Below, piece by piece: positions 44,691-53,541 of a stretch of DNA of 64,000 nucleotides. The stretch spans positions 1 through 64,000 of the forward strand of contig URMK01000037.1 of the NCBI GenBank assembly GCA_900548905.1, written 5' to 3'. This stretch comes from an uncultured Lachnospiraceae bacterium. Lineage in GTDB: Bacteria; Bacillota; Clostridia; Lachnospirales; Lachnospiraceae. The first letter of the stretch is position 1, and every line of letters begins with the position of its first letter. A program made the translations under genes and the position numbers. The notes beneath the pieces are model-generated. The model ran no database searches and was not told where the DNA came from. It saw only the letters and a program-made list of their open reading frames with translations.

Positions 44691-45603
44691 AACCGACAAA
44701 TACCCCTTTGACGAAATATTTCTGGAGAAAAGGGTAAATGCATAATATAGGAGCGGTCACAATAACGGTAATACAATATTTTACCAGCTCCCGATAGGCG
44801 GCGGCTCCCTGGACACTGTTAATGGATACGCCGCCGGCACTTCCCACGGATGACATGGTGGAATCGTTCATGACGAGGATTTCTTTTAATAAAAGCTGTA
44901 AAGGGTACAGATTCCTGTCCTTCAGCAATACCATCGCATTGAACCAGGAGTTCCAGTTCCCCACCATGTAGTAGAGGAAAATGACGGCCAGCACCGGTTT
45001 GGAAAGAGGAAGAATCACATGGAATAATATTTTGGCTTGCGACGCGCCGTCAATGACGGCAGCTTCTTCCAAATCATAGGGAAGAGACTGGAAACCGGTT
45101 CTCAGCAAAATCATGTTCCAGGTATTGAGGGCGGTTGGAAGGATCATAGCCAGCATATTATTATACAGCCCAAGATTTTTCATCATTAAAAACCAGGGAA
45201 TCAGTCCGCCGCCGAAAAACATGGTGATGGTAATAAAGATCATAACCGGTTTTTTCAGGAGAAGATTTCTTCTGGACAACGTGTAAGCGCCCATCACCGT
45301 AAAAGCCATATTCAGGAGCGTTCCCAGCCCCACATAAACAAAAGTATTACGGAACCCAATCAGTATACTGTTATCCCTGAATACAAGCTGGTAGCCGCTC
45401 AGGGTAAATCCCAGCGGCCTCAGGAGCAGCCCTCTGTGAGCGATCAGTTCCGTTGGATTGCTTACGGATGCAAACAGGACATGCAGCATGGGATACAGGC
45501 AGATTATGGTCAGAAAGGTAAGAAAGGTATAATTTAAAAAATGGAAAATCACATTTGCCGGGTTCCATCTGCCCGCGGAACGTCTTTGTTTCTTTTTTTT
45601 CAA
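44677..45603 (-). CDS. Sugar ABC transporter permease, LplC-like
   Basis: A 308-residue membrane protein with six hydrophobic segments. After a basic N-terminus comes FLTIICLYPMLHVLFASVSNP, and the coupling loop EEAAVIDGASQAKILFHVILP is in the second half. This is the LplC/YtcP branch of carbohydrate permeases, which pair with LplB-type partners and large binding proteins. It is the last gene of a three-gene minus-strand unit, 11 bases after the LplB-like gene. Confidence 0.92.
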   Translation of the reverse strand: MKKKKQRRSAGRWNPANVIFHFLNYTFLTFLTIICLYPMLHVLFASVSNPTELIAHRGLLLRPLGFTLSGYQLVFRDNSILIGFRNTFVYVGLGTLLNMAFTVMGAYTLSRRNLLLKKPVMIFITITMFFGGGLIPWFLMMKNLGLYNNMLAMILPTALNTWNMILLRTGFQSLPYDLEEAAVIDGASQAKILFHVILPLSKPVLAVIFLYYMVGNWNSWFNAMVLLKDRNLYPLQLLLKEILVMNDSTMSSVGSAGGVSINSVQGAAAYRELVKYCITVIVTAPILCIYPFLQKYFVKGVFVGSIKG

Positions 45604-45614
45604 GCCCCTACCTC

Positions 45615-46571
45615 CTAAAAAATACTGATTTCGGAATATTTCCGGGATATTTTATTTGTAGTCCATAAAAGCAGGAAATTGACGACAGAGCTAATCAGGC
45701 CCACGGCTGTTGCAAAGCTGTAGCTGGCTTCCTGCAGCCCGCGTCTGTAAATATAGGATGCAATCACATCGGCTGTTTCATAGGTGAGCGGGTTATAAAG
45801 CAAAATGATTTTTTCATGGCCGGATGCCATTAATCCGCCGACGGCAAAAATGAACAGTATAATGATGGTAGGGCTGATCTGCGGCAGGGTAATATGCCAC
45901 ATTTTTCGAAAGCGGCCTGCCCCGTCTATATCGGCAGCTTCATAAAGGCCGGGATCGATGGAACTCATGGCAGACAGATAGATGATACTGTCCCAGCCGA
46001 TATTCTGCCAGATACCGGAGAAGGTATACAGCGGCCGGAACATATGGGTATATCCCAGCAGTGACGCATGTTCCGTTCCGGTAATAACGTTTACAAGCTG
46101 TGTCAGTATACCGCCGGATTGTGTGAAAATATGTATCAGCCCGCAGATAACAATAAGAGAAATGAAGTGGGGCATATATGTTATAGTTTGCACAAGCCTT
46201 TTAAATTTCATGTTTTTCACTTCATTTAAAAGCAGGGCGAGCAGGATCGGTGCGGTAAAACCAAATCCAATTCCCCATAGATTAAGCATAAAGGTATTTT
46301 TTACGGTACGGAAGAAATAGGGGCCGGTTAAAAATTCTGTGAAATATTTCATACCAACCCATTTGCTGCCGGAAAAACCCAAAAGCGGTTTATAGTCTTT
46401 AAAGGCTATCAGGATACCCCACATGGGGGCATAGCAAAATAGGAGATACCAGATAAGAACAGGAAGAATCAGCAGATAGGCAAAGTAATTTTTCTTAAAG
46501 TCCTTTTTCCATTCGGCCCCGGAGGGAAAGGGCCGAATGGAACCGGAGGACTGTTTCTTTGTTTTTTTCAT
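45615..46571 (-). CDS. Sugar ABC transporter permease, LplB-like
   Basis: A 318-residue membrane protein with six hydrophobic segments. KKNYFAYLLILPVLIWYLLF opens the first, and the EAA loop EAADIDGAGRFRKMWHITLP is present. It is the typical LplB/YteP partner in the same unit as the binding protein upstream and the LplC-like gene downstream. No ATPase is encoded with them. Confidence 0.92.
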   Translation of the reverse strand: MKKTKKQSSGSIRPFPSGAEWKKDFKKNYFAYLLILPVLIWYLLFCYAPMWGILIAFKDYKPLLGFSGSKWVGMKYFTEFLTGPYFFRTVKNTFMLNLWGIGFGFTAPILLALLLNEVKNMKFKRLVQTITYMPHFISLIVICGLIHIFTQSGGILTQLVNVITGTEHASLLGYTHMFRPLYTFSGIWQNIGWDSIIYLSAMSSIDPGLYEAADIDGAGRFRKMWHITLPQISPTIIILFIFAVGGLMASGHEKIILLYNPLTYETADVIASYIYRRGLQEASYSFATAVGLISSVVNFLLLWTTNKISRKYSEISIF

Positions 46572-46617
46572 ATTTCCTCCAACTCATGATAAGATTAATA
46601 GTTCTAAAAATCAGTTC

Positions 46618-48360
46618 TTATCTTGCATTGTAACGCTCCAATGCGTTCTGCCAGATATTTATAAATTCATCCATTCCCTGCTGTTTTGCCTTTTCCAGAA
46701 ACTCGTCATAGGCATCTACCGGAAGCTGGCCCATAATGATCTTCGAGAAATATTCATTACGCATGGTGGAGAGTACGGTCCCCAGTTCGCCTTCTCGGGC
46801 GCTTTCCTCCGGAGTCAGCGTTACGGGCGGCATGGTAACAGAAGAATCCATATTTTCCGTCCAATATTGCCGTATTTCACCGGAGTAACTGCCTTCCGCG
46901 GTAATCAGAGGGTTAGAATGATGCTCGTCACGTATGTCTGCAAAATCGTGAATACGATATTTCCAAATCAGGTTACTTACCGGCTGGTTATCGGGGTCAT
47001 TGTACATCAGGCCATCCGGATTATAATAGGGCATACCGTTCTCATCGATCAGATGGACATCTCCGTAGGAACCGAAGTTATAGATTTCCCATCCTTTTTT
47101 CGTATAGGCAAAATCCAGAAAAGCCATGGCTGCTTCCACATTTTCGCATTGCGTGGTTATGGCGGCATTGGAGCCGGAACGTTTGAAATTACGGTATGTC
47201 TGACGGGAGGTGTCGCCTTTGTTTAACACGGGATTAAGCGCGGCTACGAAATCGATGCCGTTATCTTCTTTCCAATAGCCCCACATGGTATCGGGAGAGT
47301 CCATCATAACCGCACAGTCATCCGAAACCGCTTCCGCCATTCGCTGATTAAAATCTGCGGTAGCCCAGTCCGTATTCAGCAAACCTTCCTGATACCATTG
47401 CTGCATGGTGGAAAGGTATTCCTTTGCATTTTCCTGTGCAGGCCCCCAGCCTACCTTACCGTTTTCATCCACAAAGGTCCAGTCCCATACGCCGTAGGCT
47501 CCGTTAATAATACCGGTGAAAATCTGCCCGTAGGTAGAACCATAATTGAGCGGCTGGGAATAGCCTGCTTCCTTGCAGGCAGTCAGAAAATCGTGCAGTT
47601 CGTCCACGGTTTCCGGGACAGGCAGCCCGGTCTTGTCCAGGGCTTCCTGTTTGATAAGAAGGCCAAACCAGCACCATTCATTGTATGGCGCAATTCCATA
47701 AACTGCCCCGATAATGCCTTCATCGGAAACCGTTGTTTTACGTCGTTCTTCGTCAGAATTTCTCCATGCAGAGTAATTAGGCATATATTTATCTGCGAGA
47801 TCTGTTAAGTCAAGATAAGCACCTTCGCTTATTCCGGCTGTAATTCCTCCGGTATACCGTCCGGCATCGATGATAATGTCCGGCAGGTCGCCGCTGGCGA
47901 TCATGAGATTAAAGTCTGTGGATTCTTCACCCAATGTTGGAACAATGAAGTTAAGCTTGATACCGGTCAGTTCTTCCACCTGCTTGAATACACGCTGATC
48001 ATTGATATCGGGGCAGACAGAAGACAGAATAGAATTGCTGGGCATCCAGATATCCAGGGTTACGTCATCCTTATAGGGATACGCGGCGTAATCACTGGGG
48101 ATTGTCTCTTCAAAAACATCTCCCAGATAAGAATCGTTCAATGTGGAGTTCACCATGCGGATTTCTTCTTCCGTGGGCGCCTTATTTCCGCGCAGGGTGC
48201 CAAGGCTCTCCTCTTCCTGTCCATTCGCGGATGGACTGCTGCCGGCGCTTGTCCCGATGGGTTCTGTTTCTGCCGTAACAGTGTCTGCTTTTGCACATCC
48301 GGGCAGAACGGAACATACAAATCCGACTGCAAGAAGCAGACTTACGAGTTTCTTTTTCAT
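46618..48360 (-). CDS. Extracellular sugar-binding lipoprotein of the Lpl-type importer
   Basis: A 580-residue lipoprotein. The signal peptide ends at LPGC (Cys22), a Ser/Glu-rich linker follows, and the large binding domain belongs to the group linked with LplB/LplC permeases. AAGGAGG precedes the start. Its unit reads towards hemL. The GH43 enzyme about 1.6 kb away on the other strand could process what it imports, suggesting arabinose- or xylose-containing oligosaccharides, but no sequence feature proves this. Confidence 0.9.
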   Translation of the reverse strand: MKKKLVSLLLAVGFVCSVLPGCAKADTVTAETEPIGTSAGSSPSANGQEEESLGTLRGNKAPTEEEIRMVNSTLNDSYLGDVFEETIPSDYAAYPYKDDVTLDIWMPSNSILSSVCPDINDQRVFKQVEELTGIKLNFIVPTLGEESTDFNLMIASGDLPDIIIDAGRYTGGITAGISEGAYLDLTDLADKYMPNYSAWRNSDEERRKTTVSDEGIIGAVYGIAPYNEWCWFGLLIKQEALDKTGLPVPETVDELHDFLTACKEAGYSQPLNYGSTYGQIFTGIINGAYGVWDWTFVDENGKVGWGPAQENAKEYLSTMQQWYQEGLLNTDWATADFNQRMAEAVSDDCAVMMDSPDTMWGYWKEDNGIDFVAALNPVLNKGDTSRQTYRNFKRSGSNAAITTQCENVEAAMAFLDFAYTKKGWEIYNFGSYGDVHLIDENGMPYYNPDGLMYNDPDNQPVSNLIWKYRIHDFADIRDEHHSNPLITAEGSYSGEIRQYWTENMDSSVTMPPVTLTPEESAREGELGTVLSTMRNEYFSKIIMGQLPVDAYDEFLEKAKQQGMDEFINIWQNALERYNAR

Positions 48361-48432
48361 AGTGTTTCCTCCTTAATGGAATAGATATGTTTGTTATATG
48401 GAGTCATGAGGGCAGTTCCCCTCTTTCCATCC

Positions 48433-48600
48433 TTATCCGTGAGAAGTTACGTTTGGGTCGCACAGGGGTGCCCCGGCAGCATTTCTCGCTCCCTTTTCCG
48501 CGGCTTCCGCGACTCTTACCAAAGTCATGAAATATGCCTGATTTTCAGGTGACAATCGTTTGAAAATATCGATGGCTTCATTGATAATCATTGTGTCCAT
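48433..48600 (-). CDS. Small helical protein of 55 residues
   Basis: A short gene with GAGGTG six bases before its ATG. The core IFKRLSPENQAYFMTLVRVA is predicted helical and resembles the tail of the XRE regulator at 49.6-49.9 kb (IFGRLAPETQQFLMLMAREL). It ends in a flexible Ala/Gly/Pro-rich stretch. It could be a free dimerisation module that binds such a regulator. It lies on the same strand as, and 64 bases after, the 89-residue regulator-like gene. Confidence 0.6.
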   Translation of the reverse strand: MDTMIINEAIDIFKRLSPENQAYFMTLVRVAEAAEKGARNAAGAPLCDPNVTSHG

Positions 48601-48664
48601 ATGTATCACCTCAATTTATTAATTATGTGATAAAATAATAACACTAAAATTATAATGCGTCAAG

Positions 48665-48934
48665 TTATTTCATTAATTCCGTGATATTTGCGCAGACATT
48701 TACTTGAAATGGTATATTTATCCCGAGACTGCCGGGACAGATATCGGCAAACAAAAAATCGGCATTGTATCCGGGAAGCAGCAGTGTGCAGGTTTTTTGC
48801 AATTCCGGATAGGTAAAGTCGGTAATCCCATTAAGCTTATTCCTGACTGTCGTTTCATTGACTTCAAGAAAGTCTGCATATTGATGCATTGATATCCCCT
48901 TTTGCTGAAGCACAGTTATCAGATTAGTTAACAT
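48665..48934 (-). CDS. Small XRE-like helix-turn-helix protein
   Basis: An 89-residue protein. The first 60 residues fit a Cro/CI-like helix-turn-helix (ISMHQYADFLEVNETTVRNK), of the kind found in phage-derived Firmicute regulators. The last 25 residues are hydrophobic and of unknown role. GGAAGGAG precedes the start. A strong divergent promoter with TACCC/GGGTA half-sites lies just upstream, so autoregulation is likely. Confidence 0.7.
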   Translation of the reverse strand: MLTNLITVLQQKGISMHQYADFLEVNETTVRNKLNGITDFTYPELQKTCTLLLPGYNADFLFADICPGSLGINIPFQVNVCANITELMK

Positions 48935-48947
48935 AAAGGCTCCTTCC

Positions 48948-49027
48948 TACCCATGAGGGTAATTTTTATTTAATTATATACCCGAAGGCATAATTTTACA
49001 AGCTAAAGTTACGACTAAGGGTAAATT
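48948..49027. promoter_or_regulatory. TACCC/GGGTA operator half-sites in the divergent control region
   Basis: An inverted pair TACCC-ATGA-GGGTA (48948-48961) covers the leader of the minus-strand gene. A further TACCC (48979-48983) lies in the spacer of its promoter, and GGGTAAATT (49019-49027), nearly identical to GGGTAATTT (48957-48965), lies ahead of the plus promoter. The spacing suits binding by a small XRE dimer. Confidence 0.5.
48973..49001 (-). promoter_or_regulatory. Strong promoter of the 89-residue regulator gene
   Basis: On the minus strand TTGTAA (49001-48996) and a perfect TATAAT (48978-48973) are separated by exactly 17 bases. Confidence 0.7.
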
Positions 49028-49031
49028 AATC

Positions 49032-49060
49032 TTGCTATTTTTACCATTACATGATAGAAT
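49032..49060 (+). promoter_or_regulatory. Promoter of the 112-residue XRE regulator gene
   Basis: TTGCTA (49032-49037) and TAGAAT (49055-49060) have a 17-base spacer. The GTG start follows about 25 bases later with GGAGG between. Confidence 0.65.
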
Positions 49061-49085
49061 GCATCAAGGACGGAGGTAAAAAGCA

Positions 49086-49424
49086 GTGGAATTTTTAGAT
49101 AAGTTAAATTATTTAATGGAAGAAAATCATTTGAATAAACATACATTGTCTAAGGCATGTAATATCCCCTATACTACCATTGACGGCTGGTATAAAAAGG
49201 GGTATGAGGGGCTGAAGCTCACATCGTTACGCAGACTGTCGTGCTTTTTCGGAGTATCTCTTGACTTCTGGATTAATGACAGGGATCCGGCTGATGTACG
49301 ATCAGAAGTAAAACAGAAGGCAGTTATGCAGATAGACAGGCTGAATGAGGAGGAGGCACAAGCGGTTCTTGCCTTCCTTAACTCCCTGAAAGAGGTGGAA
49401 CAGCTTTTAGGAAACAGGGAGTGA
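49086..49424 (+). CDS. XRE family transcriptional regulator
   Basis: A 112-residue protein with an N-terminal Cro/CI-type helix-turn-helix (about 5-65; LSKACNIPYTTIDGWYKKGY, LRRLSCFFGVSLDFW) and a C-terminal helix (RLNEEEAQAVLAFLNSL). The GTG start has GGAGG nine bases before it. It is divergent from the 89-residue regulator-like gene and shares the control region. It is likely a repressor; the targets may be its neighbours. Confidence 0.82.
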   Translation: MEFLDKLNYLMEENHLNKHTLSKACNIPYTTIDGWYKKGYEGLKLTSLRRLSCFFGVSLDFWINDRDPADVRSEVKQKAVMQIDRLNEEEAQAVLAFLNSLKEVEQLLGNRE

Positions 49425-49499
49425 GCGATAGAAACAGCCAAGATCTGTCTGTATTGTTTCAACCGTAATTATCCCGGGCGCATGGATCAATTTTACATC

Positions 49500-49542
49500 T
49501 TGCCTTTTTATATTGTTTGTGATAGTTTTATGTTACAACATA
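49500..49542 (+). promoter_or_regulatory. Promoter and palindromic operator of the second XRE gene
   Basis: TTGCCT (49500-49505) and TAGTTT (49523-49528) have a 17-base spacer. Directly after comes TATGTT-AC-AACATA (49529-49542), a perfect palindrome that would cover the transcription start, as an autorepressor site would. Confidence 0.55.
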
Positions 49543-49557
49543 CATAGGGGGTATTTT

Positions 49558-49899
49558 ATGATTCACCGTTTAAAGGAAATCCGTAAGGGGCTGGGGTTTA
49601 ACCAAACAGATTTTGCCAAACATTTGGGGATTACTCAGACGGCTTATTCCATGATTGAAAACGGCAACCGCCCTTTAGCTGATAAATATGTAAAGATAAT
49701 ATGTTCTGTTTTTAATGTGAATGAAAAGTGGTTTCTGAATGGGGAGGGGGATATGTTCCTGGCTTCTCCTTATGAGAAGGAATTTGCGGAAATATTCGGC
49801 CGCCTGGCTCCGGAAACACAACAGTTCCTTATGCTGATGGCCAGGGAACTTCTGATAACCCAGCAGAAGCTTCTTGATGCAAAGGGCAAAGAGGAATAG
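49558..49899 (+). CDS. XRE family transcriptional regulator
   Basis: A 113-residue regulator. The helix-turn-helix spans about 5-62 (LKEIRKGLGFNQTDFAKHLG, TQTAYSMIENGNRPL), followed by VNEKWFLNGEGDMF, a typical segment of phage-like XRE proteins. The helical tail FGRLAPETQQFLMLMARELL resembles the 55-residue protein nearby. The ATG at 49558 has AGGGGG six bases upstream. The role is unknown, perhaps control of the adjacent sugar genes or of a lost prophage. Confidence 0.85.
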   Translation: MIHRLKEIRKGLGFNQTDFAKHLGITQTAYSMIENGNRPLADKYVKIICSVFNVNEKWFLNGEGDMFLASPYEKEFAEIFGRLAPETQQFLMLMARELLITQQKLLDAKGKEE

Positions 49900-49968
49900 T
49901 ATGGGAAAGGTATTCCCGGGGATATTTCTTAAAACAGAGGGCGCAGTACAGATTGGGAAGAGGACGGG

Positions 49969-51387
49969 ATGGAAGAGAGAGGAAAGAGAAGATTTTCATT
50001 TATCCATGCGGGCAGAGGCTGTTTCACTAATAGCCTGGGGATTACCGGTATAGGGGATCCTTTTGTGCTGAAAACAGACAGAAATTGTTATTATCTGTAT
50101 TGTACATCGGCGCCGGATGGCTTTTTCTGCTGGAAATCACGGGATATGGTGCATTGGACGGATAAGAAAAAGTGCTATAGCCGTGATGATAACAGCTGGG
50201 GCGTAGACAGATTCTGGGCCCCGGAGGTGGTGCTGTATGAAGGAAACTATTATATGTTTTATACGGCCGGAAACAGGGAAGGGAGCCTGCGTATCGGGTT
50301 GGCGGTATCGGATGTGCCCGAAGGGCCTTTTCGGGACAGGGCAAAGGAACCGTTATTTGATTTCGGCTATGCAGCCATTGATGCCAATGTCCTGATAGAT
50401 AAGGATGGTTCCAAGTATTTGTACTATTCCAGGGATTGTTCGGAAAATGTGGGATCGGATGGGATTCACAGAAGTGAAATATATGGCGTTCGGCTGCGTG
50501 ATGATCTGCTTGCAACAGAGGGCAGGGAAAGCAGGCTTCTTACGCCGGAGCAGGACTGGGAGCTTGTATCCGGGAACCCTCTGTGGAATGAGGGGCCGGA
50601 GATGATAGCATATAAAGGGAATTATTATCTATCTTATTCGGCCAATTGCTTTGCCGACGGTTCGTACTCGCTGGGATATGCGGTCGCAACGAATCCTCTG
50701 GGGCCATTTGTGAAGGCGGAGGAAAACCCGATCCTAAGCTCTTACTTTAGAACGGATGTTTCGGGAACGGGACATCACAGCTTTACCTGGTCACCCGATG
50801 ACACGGAACTTTGGGTGGTATATCACTCCCATACGGATCCGGCAAAGGGGGGCGGTGACCGGAAGGTGAATATGGATCGGGCAGGTTTCTCAAAAGAAGG
50901 GAAATTATATGTGAACGGTCCGTTGACCTCTTTACAGCCGGCGCCTTCCGGATCCCGAATGGTAAACGTTACCCGAAGGTTTTCGGCCGAAGCAGGGGGA
51001 AGGAAGATGCCGGGCCTGACAGATGGGATTGCATGTGTATATGAAGGAAATGATGGCAGCGGGTTGGAATTACCGGCAGAAGAGGGAAAAGTGACGGTTA
51101 TCCTTAAGGCGGCGGAACCGGTGGAGATGAACGGTATTGCTGTTTTCCCTGGCAAAGACGGATTTATGGGGATGGTATCCTTGAAGCTTATGGTGAATGG
51201 GGAAATGCTGTCTGATATATATGAATTAAATAGGGCACATCAGATCCCTCTCATTCTGTCGTTTCAGACAATTGAAGTAAGAGAAATGGAGATCGTCATT
51301 CATGTGCGGGAAGGCATAAAAAGCGTAGGGCTTTCCGAGATAACGGTGCTAAAGGAAGACAGACAGGATACCGCAGATGATGCGTAA
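49969..51387 (+). CDS. Glycoside hydrolase family 43 enzyme
   Basis: A 472-residue enzyme with a five-bladed beta-propeller. The catalytic base Asp30 lies in GIGDPFVL, the modulating Asp is expected in DANVLIDKDG, and the acid Glu211 in NEGPEMI. DRFWAPEVVLYEGNYYMFYT is typical of family 43. About 130 C-terminal residues form an extra beta domain. There is no signal peptide, so it acts inside the cell, probably on arabino- or xylo-oligosaccharides. It follows the XRE gene by about 70 bases and ends at a clear terminator. Confidence 0.9.
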   Translation: MEERGKRRFSFIHAGRGCFTNSLGITGIGDPFVLKTDRNCYYLYCTSAPDGFFCWKSRDMVHWTDKKKCYSRDDNSWGVDRFWAPEVVLYEGNYYMFYTAGNREGSLRIGLAVSDVPEGPFRDRAKEPLFDFGYAAIDANVLIDKDGSKYLYYSRDCSENVGSDGIHRSEIYGVRLRDDLLATEGRESRLLTPEQDWELVSGNPLWNEGPEMIAYKGNYYLSYSANCFADGSYSLGYAVATNPLGPFVKAEENPILSSYFRTDVSGTGHHSFTWSPDDTELWVVYHSHTDPAKGGGDRKVNMDRAGFSKEGKLYVNGPLTSLQPAPSGSRMVNVTRRFSAEAGGRKMPGLTDGIACVYEGNDGSGLELPAEEGKVTVILKAAEPVEMNGIAVFPGKDGFMGMVSLKLMVNGEMLSDIYELNRAHQIPLILSFQTIEVREMEIVIHVREGIKSVGLSEITVLKEDRQDTADDA

Positions 51388-51402
51388 AATGAGTAACGGA
51401 GA

Positions 51403-51450
51403 ATGAAGTATGTAAATGGAATGGCAATACATACTTCATTTCTTAATTTT
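51403..51450 (+). terminator. Intrinsic terminator after the GH43 gene
   Basis: ATGAAGTATGTA (51403-51414) pairs perfectly with TACATACTTCAT (51428-51439), followed by TTCTTAATTTT. The remaining bases up to 51627 hold an AT-rich region and a weak inverted repeat CTGTTAA/TTAACAG, but no gene. Confidence 0.75.
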
Positions 51451-51627
51451 AGGAATAACAGAAGTATGCATTTGTAAAATTATACATCGTAATACGGTAA
51501 TTTTCAAGTGGGAAGACCATGCTGCAGTATATTTATCTGTTAAATTGCAGATAAAACAATAATTATGTAGTTAACAGTGCGTTAAGGAATCAGAGACAGG
51601 CGGAAACAGCGGAATGAGGAATAGTGC

Positions 51628-52836
51628 ATGAATATAGGGAAATACAGAGAAAGAGTAAAACAGGCCATGGAGCCTATCCTGCTACCGGAACAGAAGTCCC
51701 GGTTTGAGGAGTATTACACCAAAAAGGCGTTCCGGATAGAGCGTAACATGGCCGTGGCTATTATTATCATGCAGACGTGTATGATGCTGATTTTCATCTT
51801 CCGTGATGGAGGCCCCTTTCTTTCAGCCAGAAGAACCGGTTATTTTTCACTTTACGGGTTTCTGATGGCAGCAACGGTTTGCTTTCTGGCAGCCTATCTT
51901 ACTTGTTTTAAAAAAGAAAATTATCATTCCATCGTTATATTGAGGCGGATATATATCGGTATTATGTGTATTTGGGGGATGGGGATTACTGTGCTGGATC
52001 AGATCGGCGGTAATACAATTGGGGTTTACTGTTATCTGATACCTACCATTGCGGCGCTGCTGCTGCTTGAGCCGGTGGAAAGCATTGTGGTTTTTTGTAC
52101 CAATTGGGGGATTTTGGTCCTTATTCTGGTAGTCACGGGTGTGAATCCGGAAAATCTGTTCAGCAATGTGATCAACGGCACCTTTGTAACCTTCCTGTCT
52201 GTTTTTATTTCCATCCGCTATAACCGGAGTGTGGAAACAGAATTCCGGGACAGGGAAATCATTGCCATGCAGTATGAGAAAATACGGAAGGCAAATGATC
52301 AGCTGCATGAGCTTGCCTTTACGGATCAGCTGACCGGGCTTCATAACCGGCGCTATTTAATGGAACAGGTATTCGGGCAATTTGAGGAATTCAGAAGCAA
52401 GGATTATTTTCTGGAAATGATAATGGTGGATATCGATTTTTTTAAGCAGTTCAATGATACCTACGGACATCTGGAAGGGGATGTATGCCTGAAAAAGATC
52501 GCATCTATTCTGGAGGAATATGACCGGAAGGAAGGGACTGCGGCTGTCCGATATGGCGGGGAAGAATTTCTTGTTGTGCGGATAACCGGACAGCGTGAGG
52601 GGGCTTACCGGCCGGAAGAGGAACTGATGGAACAGATAAAACAGGCTAATATTCCCAGAGAGGACACGGTTTGGAAACGAGTAACGGTAAGCATGGGTAT
52701 CTGGAAGGGTCTTATGAAAGAGCTGGATTCCGTAGAAAGCGCAATCCGGTATGCGGATAAGGCGTTATACCATGCAAAATCGGCAGGAAGAAATTGTATT
52801 TACCGGTATGGACAGGAGGAAAGCGGCGGGAAATAA
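51628..52836 (+). CDS. Membrane-bound diguanylate cyclase (GGDEF)
   Basis: A 402-residue protein. About six hydrophobic segments lie between residues 38 and 195, followed by a short coiled linker and a GGDEF domain (about 225-395). LAFTDQLTGLHNRRYL opens the domain, and RYGGEEF puts the active GGEEF at 310-314. It should make cyclic di-GMP from two GTP. The RxxD inhibition site usually seen just before GGEEF is not apparent, so product inhibition may be weak. It stands 30 bases ahead of the two-component genes and could share a message with them. Confidence 0.9.
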   Translation: MNIGKYRERVKQAMEPILLPEQKSRFEEYYTKKAFRIERNMAVAIIIMQTCMMLIFIFRDGGPFLSARRTGYFSLYGFLMAATVCFLAAYLTCFKKENYHSIVILRRIYIGIMCIWGMGITVLDQIGGNTIGVYCYLIPTIAALLLLEPVESIVVFCTNWGILVLILVVTGVNPENLFSNVINGTFVTFLSVFISIRYNRSVETEFRDREIIAMQYEKIRKANDQLHELAFTDQLTGLHNRRYLMEQVFGQFEEFRSKDYFLEMIMVDIDFFKQFNDTYGHLEGDVCLKKIASILEEYDRKEGTAAVRYGGEEFLVVRITGQREGAYRPEEELMEQIKQANIPREDTVWKRVTVSMGIWKGLMKELDSVESAIRYADKALYHAKSAGRNCIYRYGQEESGGK

Positions 52837-52866
52837 CCGGGGAGAAAGGACAGGATAGTCGGCAGT

Positions 52867-53541
52867 ATGGCAAGGATTATGGTGGTGGAAGATGAAAAGC
52901 AGATGCAGGATATCCTTGCGGAATACATGCGCCGGGGCGGCCACAGCTGCGTGACTGCGGAGGACGGAGTGGAAGCGCTGGCGCTGCTGAAGCAGGAAAA
53001 TGCGGATCTGCTGATCCTGGATGTGATGATGCCTCATCTGGACGGGTTTACGGTATGCAGGCTGGTGAGGGAACGAAGCGGTATCCCCATTATCCTGCTC
53101 ACGGCAAAAGCAGAGGAGGAGGACAAGCTGAAAGGATATGAATACGGCGCGGACGATTATATGACAAAACCGTTCAGCCCCAGGGTGCTTTTGGCAAAGG
53201 TGAACGCCCTTCTCCGGCGGACCAGTGCCGCAGCCCTGGAGGCAGAGGCTTTGAGTGCCGGTAAAATCACCCTGATGCCGGCCGCCCGCAAGGTCTATGT
53301 GGATGGGCAGGAGACAGTCCTGACCCATCTGGAATATGAACTCCTTTTCTTCTTTTTAAGCAATCCGGGGCTGGTTTTTACCAGAGAACAGCTACTGGAT
53401 CGGATATGGGGATATGATTTTGCAGGGAACAGCCGTACGGTGGATACCCACATTAAAACGCTCCGCCAGAAGCTGGGGAGTGAAGGCCGGTGGATTGTGA
53501 CGCTGATACGTTCGGGATATAAATTCGAGGTACGCAGATGA
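52867..53541 (+). CDS. Response regulator, OmpR/PhoB family
   Basis: A 224-residue regulator. The receiver domain (1-115) has the acidic VEDE, phosphorylated Asp52 in LLILDVMMP, and Lys in YMTKPFSP. The winged helix DNA-binding domain (about 130-224) ends in DTHIKTLRQKLG and IRSGYKFE. It overlaps the kinase gene by four bases (ATGA). Three direct repeats upstream of the ABC exporter operon, spaced 11 bases apart, fit binding of this type of regulator. Confidence 0.94.
   Translation: MARIMVVEDEKQMQDILAEYMRRGGHSCVTAEDGVEALALLKQENADLLILDVMMPHLDGFTVCRLVRERSGIPIILLTAKAEEEDKLKGYEYGADDYMTKPFSPRVLLAKVNALLRRTSAAALEAEALSAGKITLMPAARKVYVDGQETVLTHLEYELLFFFLSNPGLVFTREQLLDRIWGYDFAGNSRTVDTHIKTLRQKLGSEGRWIVTLIRSGYKFEVRR

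Noticed and set aside
51537..51575. Inverted repeat CTGTTAA/TTAACAG before the diguanylate cyclase, considered as a riboswitch
   Set aside because: The arms are only seven bases with a long loop, and the conserved bases of cyclic di-GMP riboswitches are not present.
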